Assembly (NCBI RefSeq): GCF_022370755.2
Contig: NZ_CP092364.2
Span: forward strand, 3,162,001 to 3,226,000
DNA length: 64,000 nucleotides
From: Mycolicibacterium goodii
Lineage (GTDB): Bacteria > Actinomycetota > Actinomycetes > Mycobacteriales > Mycobacteriaceae
Direction of reading: 5' to 3'
Part shown: piece after piece, positions 11,968 to 21,791 of the stretch
Position numbering within the stretch: the stretch's first letter is position 1
Layout of the letters: every line of letters begins with the position of its first letter
Made by a program: the position numbers and the translations under genes
Notes under the pieces: generated by a model
Database searches by the model: none
Seen by the model: only the letters and a program-made list of their open reading frames with translations
What the model was told of the DNA's origin: nothing

Positions 11968-11976
11968 GTGGCGAAC

Positions 11977-13734
11977 CTAGCCCGCGAGAACGGACGAGAT
12001 CTCGGCGGCCGCGCCGTCGACCGCAACCTCGCGGGTCTCGCCGGTGAACCGGTTGCGCAACTCCACCACGCCGTCGGCCCAGCCACGACCGACCACGACG
12101 ATCCACGGCATGCCGAGCAGTTCGGCGTCCTTGAACTTCACGCCCGGCGAGGCCTGCCGGTCGTCGAACAGCACCTCATGCCCGAGCCGGTCCAGGTCCG
12201 CGACCAGTTCGGCGGCTCCGGTGCGGGCCCCGGCGTCCTTGTTGGCGACGACGACGTGCACGTCGAACGGTGCCACCGAACTCGGCCACCGCAGCCCGAG
12301 CTCGTCGTGCTGCTGTTCGGCGATCACCGCGACCAGGCGGGACACACCGATGCCGTAGGACCCCATGGTCAGCCGCAGCGGCTTGCCGTCCTCACCGAGC
12401 ACGTCGGCGGCGAACGCGTCGGTGTACTTGCGGCCCAGCTGGAAGATGTGGCCGATCTCGATGCCGCGCGCCGAGGTCAGCACGCCAGCCCCATCCGGTG
12501 ACGGATCACCGTCGCGCACCTCGGCGGCCTCGATGGTGCCATCCGGGGTGAAGTCACGGCCGGCGACCAGACCGACGACATGCCTGTTGGGCTCGTCGGC
12601 GCCGGTGATCCACGCGGTGCCGTTCACCACCCTCGGGTCGACGAGGTAGCGCACACCGTTGTCCTGCAAGGCTTTCGGGCCGACGTAACCCTTGACCAGG
12701 AAGGGGTACTTCGCGAAATCGGCGTCGTCGAGCAGCGCGAACTCGGCGGGCTCCAGTGCCGCACCGAGGCGCTTCTCGTCCACCTCGCGATCACCTGGCA
12801 CACCCACCGCGAGCAGTTCCCACTCCCCACCCGGCACGCGCGTCTTGAGCAGCACGTTCTTGAGGGTGTCGGCCGCGGTGACGGCGCGGCCCTCGAACTG
12901 TGGCAACGACGCGGTGTTGGCCCAGTCGACGAGCGTCGCGATGGTCGGGGCGTCCGGGGTGTCGTACACCTTGGCCTCGGGCTGCCCTTCGATCGGCAGC
13001 GCGTCGGGCGCCTTGGTGATCACGGCCTCGACGTTGGCGGCGTAACCGGACTCCACACAACGCACGAAGGTGTCCTCACCGACCTCGCTCTCGGCCAGGA
13101 ACTCCTCGGACGCACTACCTCCCATGGCACCGGACACCGCCGAGACGATCACATAGCGGACGCCCAGCCGCGAGAAGATGCGCTGATAGGCCTCACGGTG
13201 CTGGTAGTAGGCGTTCTTGAGGCCGTCGTCGTCGACGTCGAACGAGTACGAGTCCTTCATGACGAACTCGCGGCCACGCAGGATGCCCGCGCGGGGACGC
13301 GCCTCGTCGCGGTACTTGGTCTGAATCTGGTACAGGATGACCGGGAAATCCTTGTACGACGAGTACTCACCCTTCACGGTGAGGGTGAACAGTTCCTCGT
13401 GCGTCGGACCCAGCAGGTAGTCGTTGTTACGCCGGTCCTGCAGCCGGAACAGGGTGTCCCCGTACTCTGTCCAGCGGTTGGTGGTCTCGTACGGGCCACG
13501 CGGCAGGAGCGCCGGCAGCAGGATCTCCTGGCCGCCGATCGCGTTCATCTCGGAGCGCACGACGTTCTCGACCTTGCGCAGCACCCGCAGGCCCAGGGGC
13601 AGCCAGCTGTAGATCCCTGGCCCCACGGCGCGGACGTAGCCGGCCCGGATCAGCAACTTGTGGCTGGGTACTTCGGCGTCGGCGGGGTCGTCGCGCAGGG
13701 TTCGCAGGAACAGCTCGGACATACGGGTGATCAC
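11977..13734 (-). CDS. proS: Prolyl-tRNA synthetase
   Basis: 585 residues. It is the bacterial-type class II enzyme: N-terminal [20 protein letters not shown], motif 2 region [20 protein letters not shown], the editing (INS) domain inserted in the middle, and motif 3 [13 protein letters not shown], then an anticodon-binding domain with [10 protein letters not shown]. The frame is open far upstream into the next gene; I chose the GTG at 13734 because AAGG lies nine bases before it. An ATG at 13722 is the alternative. It charges tRNA-Pro. Confidence 0.96.
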   Translation of the reverse strand: MITRMSELFLRTLRDDPADAEVPSHKLLIRAGYVRAVGPGIYSWLPLGLRVLRKVENVVRSEMNAIGGQEILLPALLPRGPYETTNRWTEYGDTLFRLQDRRNNDYLLGPTHEELFTLTVKGEYSSYKDFPVILYQIQTKYRDEARPRAGILRGREFVMKDSYSFDVDDDGLKNAYYQHREAYQRIFSRLGVRYVIVSAVSGAMGGSASEEFLAESEVGEDTFVRCVESGYAANVEAVITKAPDALPIEGQPEAKVYDTPDAPTIATLVDWANTASLPQFEGRAVTAADTLKNVLLKTRVPGGEWELLAVGVPGDREVDEKRLGAALEPAEFALLDDADFAKYPFLVKGYVGPKALQDNGVRYLVDPRVVNGTAWITGADEPNRHVVGLVAGRDFTPDGTIEAAEVRDGDPSPDGAGVLTSARGIEIGHIFQLGRKYTDAFAADVLGEDGKPLRLTMGSYGIGVSRLVAVIAEQQHDELGLRWPSSVAPFDVHVVVANKDAGARTGAAELVADLDRLGHEVLFDDRQASPGVKFKDAELLGMPWIVVVGRGWADGVVELRNRFTGETREVAVDGAAAEISSVLAG

Positions 13735-13768
13735 AGCCGACAACCTTAGCGATTCGCTCGGTCGCGGA

Positions 13769-14473
13769 TCAGTCCCGGCCTTGCCAGGTACAGATGCAGG
13801 CCTCATTTCCCTCGGGGTCGGCCAGCACCCAGAACGCCGGAGCGGCCTTGTCGCTGAGCAGCGTGCCGCCCGCGGCCAGGGCCGCGTCGATGCGCGCCTG
13901 CGCCGCATCGTGCGGCAGATCGATGTCGAGGTGGATGCGGTTGCGCTGCGGCCGCGGGGCGTCCATCTGCTGGAACCAGATCGCGGGGCCGCGCCCGAAC
14001 GGGTCGACGAGCCCGAGATGCAGTTCGGAGGCGTCCAGGCAGTCGGGGTCGTCGACCCCATCCCCGACCGTGTGGTCGACGTAGTCGGTGATCGCCTGCC
14101 AGAACGGACGCACCGCGGCGATGTCGAGTGCGTCGATCGCGATCTCGAACGCCTGCACCACGCCGCTGTTGACGGTCATCTCGTAGCCGCGCCCGGACAG
14201 GGCGTGCGAGATGTCCGAAGCCAGTTGCAGATCACGGCGGGTGACGGTGCCCGCGTCGCGCGAGCGCAGTCGCAGCACCGCGCGGTCGGCACGCACGTCG
14301 ATCGACAGGTGCCCGGACGCCGCTGCGCCCGCTGCGGTCACGGCATGCTCGGCCGCACGGACCGCGTCGGCCATCGTCGGCACGAGCACCTCGACATGCA
14401 GGGCTCCGAGCACCAGACACCAGCCGAGCGGACCGACGGTGTCCGAAACCTCTTGTCGTGTCAGCCCGGCCAT
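13769..14473 (-). CDS. Two-domain protein: pterin-carbinolamine-dehydratase-like N-terminus, glyoxalase-like C-terminus
   Basis: 234 residues. The N-terminal half (about 1-95) resembles a 4a-hydroxytetrahydrobiopterin dehydratase fold, with [19 protein letters not shown] and the [10 protein letters not shown] helix. The C-terminal half (about 105-234) is a VOC/glyoxalase-like domain ending in [20 protein letters not shown]. The VOC part carries HLDIDL and the acidic EGNEAC segment as possible metal ligands. The reaction is unknown. It lies between proS and efpA on the same strand, 15 bp after the efpA stop. Confidence 0.7.
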   Translation of the reverse strand: MAGLTRQEVSDTVGPLGWCLVLGALHVEVLVPTMADAVRAAEHAVTAAGAAASGHLSIDVRADRAVLRLRSRDAGTVTRRDLQLASDISHALSGRGYEMTVNSGVVQAFEIAIDALDIAAVRPFWQAITDYVDHTVGDGVDDPDCLDASELHLGLVDPFGRGPAIWFQQMDAPRPQRNRIHLDIDLPHDAAQARIDAALAAGGTLLSDKAAPAFWVLADPEGNEACICTWQGRD

Positions 14474-14488
14474 GGTCTGAAACTCCGT

Positions 14489-16036
14489 TCAGCCGATCGG
14501 AGGCTGGTCGACCTCGATCTCGCCTGCGTCCATCGCGTCCTTGACGTCCTGCGCGTGCGCCACCTGTTGCGAGGTGTAGCCGATGAACAGTGCCGCGGCG
14601 CCGACCAGCACGGCCACGGCGGCCACCCACAACAGGCCGTAGGTGTAGGCCGAGTCCAACGCGCCGATCTGCGCGTCGTTCATGTCCTTGACCGGTCCGG
14701 TGGTGCCGCCCAGGAACAACGTGCGCGACGTGATGACGGCCTGGATGACCGCGAGCACCAGCGGGCCGCCCAGGTTCTGCAGCATCAGCGCGATGGCCGA
14801 CGCCGGACCGATGCGGTCCAGGTTGACGCCCGCGATGGCCGACAGTGTCAGCGGCACCACGATCGTGCCGATGCCGATACCGCCGATCGTGATGGGCAGC
14901 ACGAGGTTCGGGAAGTACGGGATGCCGCGGTGCAGCGTCGAACCGTAGATCATGGCGCCCAGCACCAGGATTCCGCCGGCGATCACCAGCACGCGCGGCG
15001 GAACGGAGCGCACCAGTTGCGAGGCCGCGCCCAGGCCGATGCCCATGCCGATCACGAACGGGATGAAACCGATGCCTGCGCGCAGCGCCGTGTAGCCGAG
15101 GATGTCCTGCACGTACAGCCCGATCAGCACGGTCAGTGTGAACAGCACACCGCCTGCCAGGAAGATCGCCGCGAACGTGGCGACCCGGTTGCGTTCGCGG
15201 AACAGTGCGAACGGCACGACGGGGTTCTCGGCGGTGCGTTCGGCGATGAGGAATGCGATGCCGAAGACCGCGGCGGCCGCGCCGGAGGCCAGCGTGATCG
15301 GGGCGAGCCAACCACTTTCGGGGCCCTGGGTGAAGGCGAACACCGCGGCGGTACAGGCAAGGGTGGCGAGCAGAGCACCGGCGGCGTCGAGCTTCATCCG
15401 CTCGCGGTTGGTCTCCTGCAGCGCCGTGCGCGCGAGGTAGATCATGACCAGGCCGATCGGCACGTTGACCAGGAAGGCCCACCGCCATGACACCTCGGTG
15501 AGGGCACCGCCGACCACCAGGCCCATGACCGAGCCGATGGCCGTCATCGCGCCGAACACCGCGGTCGCGGCGTTACGGGCCGGTCCCTTGGGGAACGTCG
15601 TCGCGACGAGGGCCAGTCCGGTCGGCGACGCGATGGCCGCACCGACACCCTGCAGCAGACGTGCGGTCACCAGGGTCGCCTCGTTCCAGGCGATGCCGCA
15701 CAGCACCGAGGCGATGGTGAACAACGTCACACCGACGATGAACGTCCGTTTGCGGCCGATGGTGTCGCCGAGGCGGCCACCCAGCAGCATCAGGCCGCCG
15801 AAGGTCAGGACATACGCCGTGATGACCCAGCTGCGGCCGGCGTCGGAAAGGCTCAGCTCGTCCTGGATCCTGGGCAACGCGACGATTGCGACCGTGCTGT
15901 CCATGGTGGCGAGCAGCTGCATGCCGCCGATGGCGATCACCGCCGAAAGGAAACCCCAGGACGGGAACCAGGACGGGAGTCGGGCGGCCAGGCCCACACG
16001 GGCGGCTGCGCGCTCTGCGTCGTTGAGAGCCGTCAT
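14489..16036 (-). CDS. efpA: MFS drug efflux transporter EfpA
   Basis: 515 residues with 14 predicted membrane segments, as in the DHA2 family. The motif GGRLGDTIGRKR lies in the first intracellular loop and ATMDSTVAIVALPRIQDELS in the first helix region is typical of this group. The M. tuberculosis orthologue at the same chromosomal position (Rv2846c) is an efflux pump inducible by isoniazid. The physiological substrate is not known. Confidence 0.93.
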   Translation of the reverse strand: MTALNDAERAAARVGLAARLPSWFPSWGFLSAVIAIGGMQLLATMDSTVAIVALPRIQDELSLSDAGRSWVITAYVLTFGGLMLLGGRLGDTIGRKRTFIVGVTLFTIASVLCGIAWNEATLVTARLLQGVGAAIASPTGLALVATTFPKGPARNAATAVFGAMTAIGSVMGLVVGGALTEVSWRWAFLVNVPIGLVMIYLARTALQETNRERMKLDAAGALLATLACTAAVFAFTQGPESGWLAPITLASGAAAAVFGIAFLIAERTAENPVVPFALFRERNRVATFAAIFLAGGVLFTLTVLIGLYVQDILGYTALRAGIGFIPFVIGMGIGLGAASQLVRSVPPRVLVIAGGILVLGAMIYGSTLHRGIPYFPNLVLPITIGGIGIGTIVVPLTLSAIAGVNLDRIGPASAIALMLQNLGGPLVLAVIQAVITSRTLFLGGTTGPVKDMNDAQIGALDSAYTYGLLWVAAVAVLVGAAALFIGYTSQQVAHAQDVKDAMDAGEIEVDQPPIG

Positions 16037-16069
16037 AACCGGTCACCTTACCGGAATCTTAAGAATCCT

Positions 16070-17278
16070 TTAACCGGCGAAGCCCGCCACCGGGCCGATC
16101 ACGATGATCGCGGGTGGTCGAATGCCTTCCGAACGGATCCGCTCGGGCGCGTCACCGAGGGTTGCCCGCAATGTCCGTTGCGCCATGGTCGTTCCGTGTT
16201 GCACGACCAGCACCGGCGTATCCGCAGGTCGGCCGCCTCGCAGGAGGACTTCGGCGAACTGCTCGATGCGCTCGACGGCCATCAGCAACACGATCGTGCC
16301 GCTCATCGCAGCCAGCGCATCCCAATTCACTAACGATTCGGGGTGCCCCGGCGCAACATGGCCGCTGACCACCACGAACTCGTGCGTCATGCCCCGGTGC
16401 GTGACCGGAACGCCCGCCAGCGCGGGAACCGCTATGGCACTGGTCACACCCGGCACCACCGTGACCGGAATCCCGGCCTCGGTGCACGCCAACACCTCTT
16501 CGTAGCCGCGCGCGAACACGAACGGATCGCCGCCCTTGAGGCGTACGACGAACTTCCCTTCCCTGGCCCGTTCGATCAGCACCTTGTTGATGGCCTCCTG
16601 CGCCATCGCCCGGCCGTAGGGGATCTTGGCGGCGTCGATCACCTCGACATGCGGCCCCAGTTCGGCGAGAAGTTCCTGCGGCGCCAATCGGTCGGCGACG
16701 ACGACGTCAGCGCGGGCCAGCAGCCGCCGGCCCCGAACCGTGATGAGTTCCGGATCGCCCGGGCCACCCCCCACCAAGGCGACACCGCTGGTGATCTCAC
16801 CGGGCATGTCGGCGGTGACGAGGCCTTGCTGCAACGCCTCGTGGATCGCCGAGCGGATCGCCGCCGAGCGGCGGTGCTCGCCGCCGGCGAGCACACCCAC
16901 CGAGAGCCCGTCGTGGTCGAACGTCGCGGGTGTCACCGCCGAGCCCTCGCGCGCGATGTCGGCGCGGACGCAGAAGATGCGCCGCTCCTCGGCCTCGGCG
17001 GCGATCGCGGCGTTCACATCGTGGTCGTCGGTGGCGGCGATCACATACCAGGCCCCTTCGAGGTCACCGGCCCGGAAATCCCGTAGCTCCAGGGTGATCC
17101 CCGGGTCGTCCTTCTGTAGTGCTTCCACGGCCGGGGTCGCGGCGCGGGCGATGACGTGTACGTCGGCGCCGTTGGCGATCAGCAGGGGCAGCCGGCGCTG
17201 CGCGACGGTTCCGCCGCCGACAACGACGACCTTCCTGCCCGACAGGCGCAGGCCGACGAGGTAGGCATCTTCGGTCAC
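16070..17278 (-). CDS. cysG: Siroheme synthase / uroporphyrinogen-III C-methyltransferase (CysG type)
   Basis: 402 residues, GTG start. The N-terminal domain binds NAD (VVVVGGGTVAQRR) and would perform precorrin-2 oxidation and ferrochelation. The C-terminal SUMT domain has VGGGPGDPELITVRGRRLL, the VVPGVTSAIAVPA segment and RLKGGDPFVFARG. It makes precorrin-2 and siroheme from uroporphyrinogen III, feeding sulfite/nitrite reductases and cobalamin. It is encoded just downstream of cobB, as in M. tuberculosis (Rv2847c). Confidence 0.94.
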   Translation of the reverse strand: MTEDAYLVGLRLSGRKVVVVGGGTVAQRRLPLLIANGADVHVIARAATPAVEALQKDDPGITLELRDFRAGDLEGAWYVIAATDDHDVNAAIAAEAEERRIFCVRADIAREGSAVTPATFDHDGLSVGVLAGGEHRRSAAIRSAIHEALQQGLVTADMPGEITSGVALVGGGPGDPELITVRGRRLLARADVVVADRLAPQELLAELGPHVEVIDAAKIPYGRAMAQEAINKVLIERAREGKFVVRLKGGDPFVFARGYEEVLACTEAGIPVTVVPGVTSAIAVPALAGVPVTHRGMTHEFVVVSGHVAPGHPESLVNWDALAAMSGTIVLLMAVERIEQFAEVLLRGGRPADTPVLVVQHGTTMAQRTLRATLGDAPERIRSEGIRPPAIIVIGPVAGFAG

Positions 17279-17336
17279 CCGCCGAGCTTAGTTCGTGCCG
17301 CCTTCCGGTTGTTCGGTGGTTCGCTGAGTGGCGGCG

Positions 17337-18710
17337 CTACCGGGCTGGTCGGGTCGGCACCGCAGACGCCACGAACCGGGCGATGGCCTGCGGGTGCGAT
17401 GCCGGATGGGTGTGCAGATACCCCGCGTGCACGCCGCGGTACACCGCACCGTCGCGCGCCGGGGAACCGGCTTGGCCCGCGAACGCCCACGCCGGCGGCA
17501 GATCGTCGTCGAATATCACTGCGGTGCGGTGAAATTCGTGCCCCACAACCCGCTCGCCCGCGGTGTGCATCGACGAGTCCACCACGGCGACCGCGTCGCG
17601 GTAGCCCAACGTGAGCCGCTCGGTGAACTTCGCCGATCCGCGCAGCACACCGCACATCGGCGCGCCGTCGAGATCGTCGACGAGGTACGTCAGCCCCGCG
17701 CACTCGGCGTGCACCGGCGCGCCCCGTTCGGCGAGCTCACGGATCTGATGGCGCACAAGATCATTGGCCGACAGTTCGGCGGTGAACTGCTCCGGGAAAC
17801 CGCCCGGCAGCACCAGCGCGTCGGCGCCGGGCGGCAACGGGTCGACGAGGGGGTCGAACTCGGCCACGCACGCACCGGTGCCGCGCAGCAGTTCGGCGTG
17901 CTCGGTGTAGCCGAAACTGAACGCCTTGCCTGCCGCCAACGCGACCGTGACTTCGCCGAACTCGCAGGAGGTTTCGATCGCCGGACTCCACGGTTCGGCG
18001 GGCACACGGGCACGCGCACACGCCATCACGGCGGCGAGGTCGACGTGACGGCCCACCAGTTCGGTCATCGCCGCGACCGCGTCCCGGGCCCGCTTGCCGT
18101 GTTCGACGGCGGTGACGAGGCCGAGATGCCTTGAGGGAACACTCAGTTCGTCGGCGCGCGGAATGGCCCCCAGCACCGTGACACCGGCATGCTCACACGC
18201 CTGGCGCAGTACTGCCTCGTGGCGCGGCGACCCGACCCGATTGAGGATGACCCCGGCGACGTGCACCGCCGGGTCGAACGTCGTGAAGCCGTGCAGCAGC
18301 GCCGCGATGCTCTGACTCTGCCCGCGGGCATCGACGACCAGGATCACCGGGGCGCCCAGGAGACCCGCCACCTGCGCGGTGGATCCCCGCGGCGTGCCGG
18401 CCATCTGGTCGCAGATGCGGCCGTCGAACAGTCCCATGACGCCCTCGACAACCGCGATCTCGGCTCCGGCACTGCCGTGCGCGTAAAGCGGTCCGATCAG
18501 GTCCTCGCCGACGAGCACCGGGTCGAGGTTGCGACCGGGACGGCCCGCGGCCATGGCGTGGTAACCCGGGTCGATGAAATCCGGGCCCACCTTGAACGGC
18601 GCCACGGTGTGCCCCGCCATGCGCAGCGCGCCGATGAGGCCGGTGGCCACCGTGGTCTTGCCACTGCCCGAGGCGGGCGCGGCGATCACCACCGCAGCGG
18701 TGGTGCTCAC
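17337..18710 (-). CDS. cobB: Cobyrinate a,c-diamide synthase
   Basis: 457 residues, GTG start. The N-terminal domain has the P-loop-like AAPASGSGKTTVATGL and the C-terminal class I glutaminase domain has the nucleophile Cys in VHAECAGLTYL and a late histidine in VGHEFHRTAV. It amidates the a and c side chains of (hydrogeno)cobyrinate using glutamine and ATP. It lies between cobO (upstream) and cysG (downstream) in a cobalamin operon. Confidence 0.95.
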   Translation of the reverse strand: MSTTAAVVIAAPASGSGKTTVATGLIGALRMAGHTVAPFKVGPDFIDPGYHAMAAGRPGRNLDPVLVGEDLIGPLYAHGSAGAEIAVVEGVMGLFDGRICDQMAGTPRGSTAQVAGLLGAPVILVVDARGQSQSIAALLHGFTTFDPAVHVAGVILNRVGSPRHEAVLRQACEHAGVTVLGAIPRADELSVPSRHLGLVTAVEHGKRARDAVAAMTELVGRHVDLAAVMACARARVPAEPWSPAIETSCEFGEVTVALAAGKAFSFGYTEHAELLRGTGACVAEFDPLVDPLPPGADALVLPGGFPEQFTAELSANDLVRHQIRELAERGAPVHAECAGLTYLVDDLDGAPMCGVLRGSAKFTERLTLGYRDAVAVVDSSMHTAGERVVGHEFHRTAVIFDDDLPPAWAFAGQAGSPARDGAVYRGVHAGYLHTHPASHPQAIARFVASAVPTRPAR

Positions 18711-18730
18711 TTGTTCGTGACCCTTTTCCC

Positions 18731-18790
18731 GCGAGCAGACGTGAAAATGCCCGAAAACCCGGGAAAAAGGGCAGTTTCATGTCTGCTCGC
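18731..18790. repeat. Dispersed hairpin, second copy
   Basis: The arms GCGAGCAGACGTGAAAATGC and, on the other side, a sequence whose complement reads GCGAGCAGACATGAAACTGC match at 20 of 22 positions. It shares the outer ten bases and overall plan with the hairpin at 11906-11967. It sits between cobO and cobB, which are transcribed in the same direction, so it may be an RNA processing or attenuation structure rather than a simple end-of-operon terminator. Confidence 0.8.
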
Positions 18791-18813
18791 CGGAAAGCCC
18801 GGCACCCGGGACG

Positions 18814-19428
18814 TCACCACTCGATGCCCTTCTGGCCCTTGCGGCCCACATCCATGGGGTGCTTGACCTTGGTCATCTCGGTGACGAGATCGGCGGCGTC
18901 GATCAGCCCCTGCGGCGCGTCGCGGCCGGTGATCACCACGTGCTGGCGTCCCGGCCGGTTGGTGAGCGTGTCGACGACCTCGTCCACGTCGACCCAGCCC
19001 CACTTCAGCGGGTAGGTGAACTCGTCGAGCACGTAGAAGTCGTGCTGTTCGGCGGCCAGGCGCCGTTGGATCTCGGCCCAGCCGTCGGCAGCCGCGGCGG
19101 CATGATCGTCATCGGTTCCGTGTTTGCGAGTCCACGACCAGCCCGAGCCCATCTTGTGCCATTCGACCGGGCCGCCGGCACCGTGTTCGTCGTGGAGCCT
19201 ACCGAGTTCGCGGAACACCGCCTCCTCGCCGACCTTCCACTTGGCGCTCTTGACGAACTGGAACACCGCGATGGAAAAGCCCTGGTTCCAGGCCCGCAAC
19301 GCCATACCGAATGCCGCGGTGGACTTCCCCTTGCCCGGCCCGGTGTGCACGGCCAGCACCGGCGCGTTGCGCCGTGCCCGCGTGGTCAGGCCGTCGTCGG
19401 GAACCACCAACGGTTGCCCCTGAGGCAT
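18814..19428 (-). CDS. cobO: Cob(I)yrinic acid a,c-diamide adenosyltransferase
   Basis: 204 residues. The P-loop VHTGPGKGKSTAAFG near residue 28 and the Walker-B-like YVLDEFTYPLKWGWVD are typical of the CobO/CobA family, as is VVITGRDAPQGLIDAADLVT. It transfers the adenosyl group of ATP to the corrinoid cobalt. It is encoded 14 bp downstream of a Mg-chelatase-like gene and upstream of cobB. Confidence 0.96.
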   Translation of the reverse strand: MPQGQPLVVPDDGLTTRARRNAPVLAVHTGPGKGKSTAAFGMALRAWNQGFSIAVFQFVKSAKWKVGEEAVFRELGRLHDEHGAGGPVEWHKMGSGWSWTRKHGTDDDHAAAAADGWAEIQRRLAAEQHDFYVLDEFTYPLKWGWVDVDEVVDTLTNRPGRQHVVITGRDAPQGLIDAADLVTEMTKVKHPMDVGRKGQKGIEW

Positions 19429-19442
19429 GTGCCGTCCTTCCC

Positions 19443-21308
19443 CTACGCCGCGTCCGACTGGGTCTTGACCAGCCGGGTCAACTCGTCTGCCCGCAGATGT
19501 TCCAGCCGCACCGCGGTGCCGCCCAGCTGCGTGGCCAGTTCCTGCGCCAAACCCAGCCGCACGAAGGAGGTCTCACAGTCGACGACCACCGCGGCCGCAC
19601 CCTCGGCGACGAGCGCCGCCGCGGCCTGCCTGGCGCGCTGCAACGGATCGACACCTCCGGTCGCGCGACCGTCGGTGAGCACGACAACGAGGCTGCGACG
19701 TGCCCGGTCGCGCGCCTTTTCGCGGATCACCACGTCGCGAGCGGCCAGCAGACCTTGCGCCAGAGGCGTTTTCCCACCGGTGTCGAACCGCGCCAGTCGG
19801 CGACTCGCGATGTACACCGACGACGTCGGCGGCAGCACCACGCGGGCGTCGTGACCGCGGAACGTGATCACCGCGACCTTGTCGCGACGTTGATAGGCGT
19901 CGCGCAGCAGCGACATCGCGGCCCCGCTGACCGCGGACATGCGGTCCCGCGCGGCCATCGAACCCGAGGCGTCGACGACGAAGATCACCAGGTTGCCTTC
20001 GCGGCCCTCACGTATCGCCCGCCGAACATCCTCGGGCAGCGGCCGTGGCCGTCCCGGCCCGGCCTGCCGACCCGCGGTCGCGAGCAGGGTGCCGAACACG
20101 TGCACGCCGTGGCCTTCGCCCGCTTCGGCGGTCGCCGCGATGGGTTTGCCCGTGCGGTTGCGCGCCCGGGACCGCTTCCCTGGCGCACCCTCACCGACAC
20201 CGGGCACCACAAGCGCCCTGGTGCGGAACGTCGCGGCCGGCGGACCGCTCTGCTTCGTCGACGAGCTCTTCGGCTTTGTCTGCGGCGGCGCAGCGGGTTC
20301 CGGGTCACCGGGCGCACCGCCACCGGGCGGGTCGAATTCGGGGTCGAAGTCCGGATCGGATCCGGAAGTCGAATCGGACTCGGCCTGCTCCCCCGCCTGC
20401 TGCATGGCCTCGTCGAGGCGGTCGGGGTCGAGCCCCGGGTCGTCGAACGGATCGCGTCGACGCCGGTGCGGCAGAGCCAACTCGGCGGCAACCCGGACGT
20501 CTTCCTCGGCCACCGTGTCGGCGCCACGCCAGGCCGCGTGTGCGACCGCGGTGCGGGCGACCACCAGATCGGCACGCATCCCGTCGACGTCGAACGCCGC
20601 GCACAGCGCCGCGATGCGCCGTAACTCGCTGTCGGGCAACAACACCGAGTCGACCAGCGCCCGTGCAGCGGCGATCCGCCGCGACAGTTCGGCGTCGGCC
20701 TGCGCGTAGCGACCGACGAATCCTTCCGGATCGGCCTCGAATTCCATTCGGGCACGGATCACTTCGACGCGTACATCGACGTCGCGCGAGGCGGTGACGT
20801 CGACGGTCAGGCCGAACCGGTCGAGCAACTGGGGCCGCAGCTCACCCTCTTCCGGGTTCATGGTGCCGATCAGCACGAACCGCGCCTCGTGCGAATGCGA
20901 GATGCCGTCGCGTTCGACGTGCACACGTCCCATGGCGGCCGCGTCGAGCAGGACGTCGACCAGATGGTCGTGCAGCAGGTTCACCTCGTCGACGTACAGC
21001 ACGCCACCGTGCGCGCGGGCCAGCAGGCCCGGCGAGAACGCGTGCTCGCCGTCGCGCAGCACCTTCTGCAGGTCCAGCGAGCCGACCACGCGGTCCTCGG
21101 TGGCGCCGATGGGCAGTTCCACCAGTTTGGCGTCCTCGTCGACGGCCGCGAGCACCGCGGCCAGGCCGCGGACCGCGGTGGATTTCGCGGTGCCCTTCTC
21201 GCCGCGGATCAGCACGCCGCCGATCTCAGGGCGCACCGCACACAATATGAGCGCCAAGCGCAGCCGGTCCTGCCCGACGATCGCGCTCAGCGGATACGTC
21301 TGGTTCAT
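19443..21308 (-). CDS. Magnesium/cobalt-chelatase-like AAA+ and VWA protein
   Basis: 621 residues. The N-terminal AAA+ ATPase has Walker [14 protein letters not shown] and the segment [21 protein letters not shown] charged, Pro-rich linker (residues about 300-380) leads to a C-terminal VWA domain with the MIDAS motif [15 protein letters not shown]. This is the ChlD/BchD-like architecture with the ChlI ATPase fused in one protein. In this position (Rv2850c) it is commonly proposed to help cobalt insertion together with cobO and cobB, but that role is inferred from context. Confidence 0.85.
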   Translation of the reverse strand: MNQTYPLSAIVGQDRLRLALILCAVRPEIGGVLIRGEKGTAKSTAVRGLAAVLAAVDEDAKLVELPIGATEDRVVGSLDLQKVLRDGEHAFSPGLLARAHGGVLYVDEVNLLHDHLVDVLLDAAAMGRVHVERDGISHSHEARFVLIGTMNPEEGELRPQLLDRFGLTVDVTASRDVDVRVEVIRARMEFEADPEGFVGRYAQADAELSRRIAAARALVDSVLLPDSELRRIAALCAAFDVDGMRADLVVARTAVAHAAWRGADTVAEEDVRVAAELALPHRRRRDPFDDPGLDPDRLDEAMQQAGEQAESDSTSGSDPDFDPEFDPPGGGAPGDPEPAAPPQTKPKSSSTKQSGPPAATFRTRALVVPGVGEGAPGKRSRARNRTGKPIAATAEAGEGHGVHVFGTLLATAGRQAGPGRPRPLPEDVRRAIREGREGNLVIFVVDASGSMAARDRMSAVSGAAMSLLRDAYQRRDKVAVITFRGHDARVVLPPTSSVYIASRRLARFDTGGKTPLAQGLLAARDVVIREKARDRARRSLVVVLTDGRATGGVDPLQRARQAAAALVAEGAAAVVVDCETSFVRLGLAQELATQLGGTAVRLEHLRADELTRLVKTQSDAA

Positions 21309-21778
21309 CGTTGCTCGGTTTCTGGACGGGTGCCGGGGCGCACCATCGGAATGTGCGGGATGCCGTCATCGAGGAACTCGTCGCCGTCCCGTACGAATCC
21401 GTGTTTGCCGTACATCTCCTCCAGGTACGTCTGGGCGTTGATGTGGCACGGGTAGTCCCCGACCTCCGCGAGCGCAGCCTGCATCAGCCGGGCGACGTGG
21501 CCCTGGCCGCGGGCGCTGCGTTTGGTGCACACCCGGCCGATGCGGAACACCTTCTCACCGCCCGGATGTTCCTCCATGAGCCGCAAAGTGGAGATCACCT
21601 CGCCGTCAGGGCCCTCCAACCAGAAATGCCGGGTCTCGGCGAGCAGGTCACGGCCGTCCAGCTCGGGATACGGCGTGGCCTGTTCGACGACGAACACCTC
21701 GACCCGTAGCTTGAGCAACTCGTAAAGTGTCGGCGCATCAAGGTCTTTGGCCCAACTGCGGCGCAGTGACACCGTCAT
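21305..21778 (-). CDS. GNAT family N-acetyltransferase (ElaA-like)
   Basis: 157 residues. The acetyl-CoA-binding segment [20 protein letters not shown] and the C-terminal [20 protein letters not shown] with GIPHIPM mark the ElaA group of GNAT enzymes. The start at 21778 gives the family N-terminus ([20 protein letters not shown]). Its stop overlaps the start of the chelatase-like gene by four bases. The substrate is unknown. Confidence 0.85.
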   Translation of the reverse strand: MTVSLRRSWAKDLDAPTLYELLKLRVEVFVVEQATPYPELDGRDLLAETRHFWLEGPDGEVISTLRLMEEHPGGEKVFRIGRVCTKRSARGQGHVARLMQAALAEVGDYPCHINAQTYLEEMYGKHGFVRDGDEFLDDGIPHIPMVRPGTRPETEQR

Positions 21779-21791
21779 GTGACCCCCGCCG

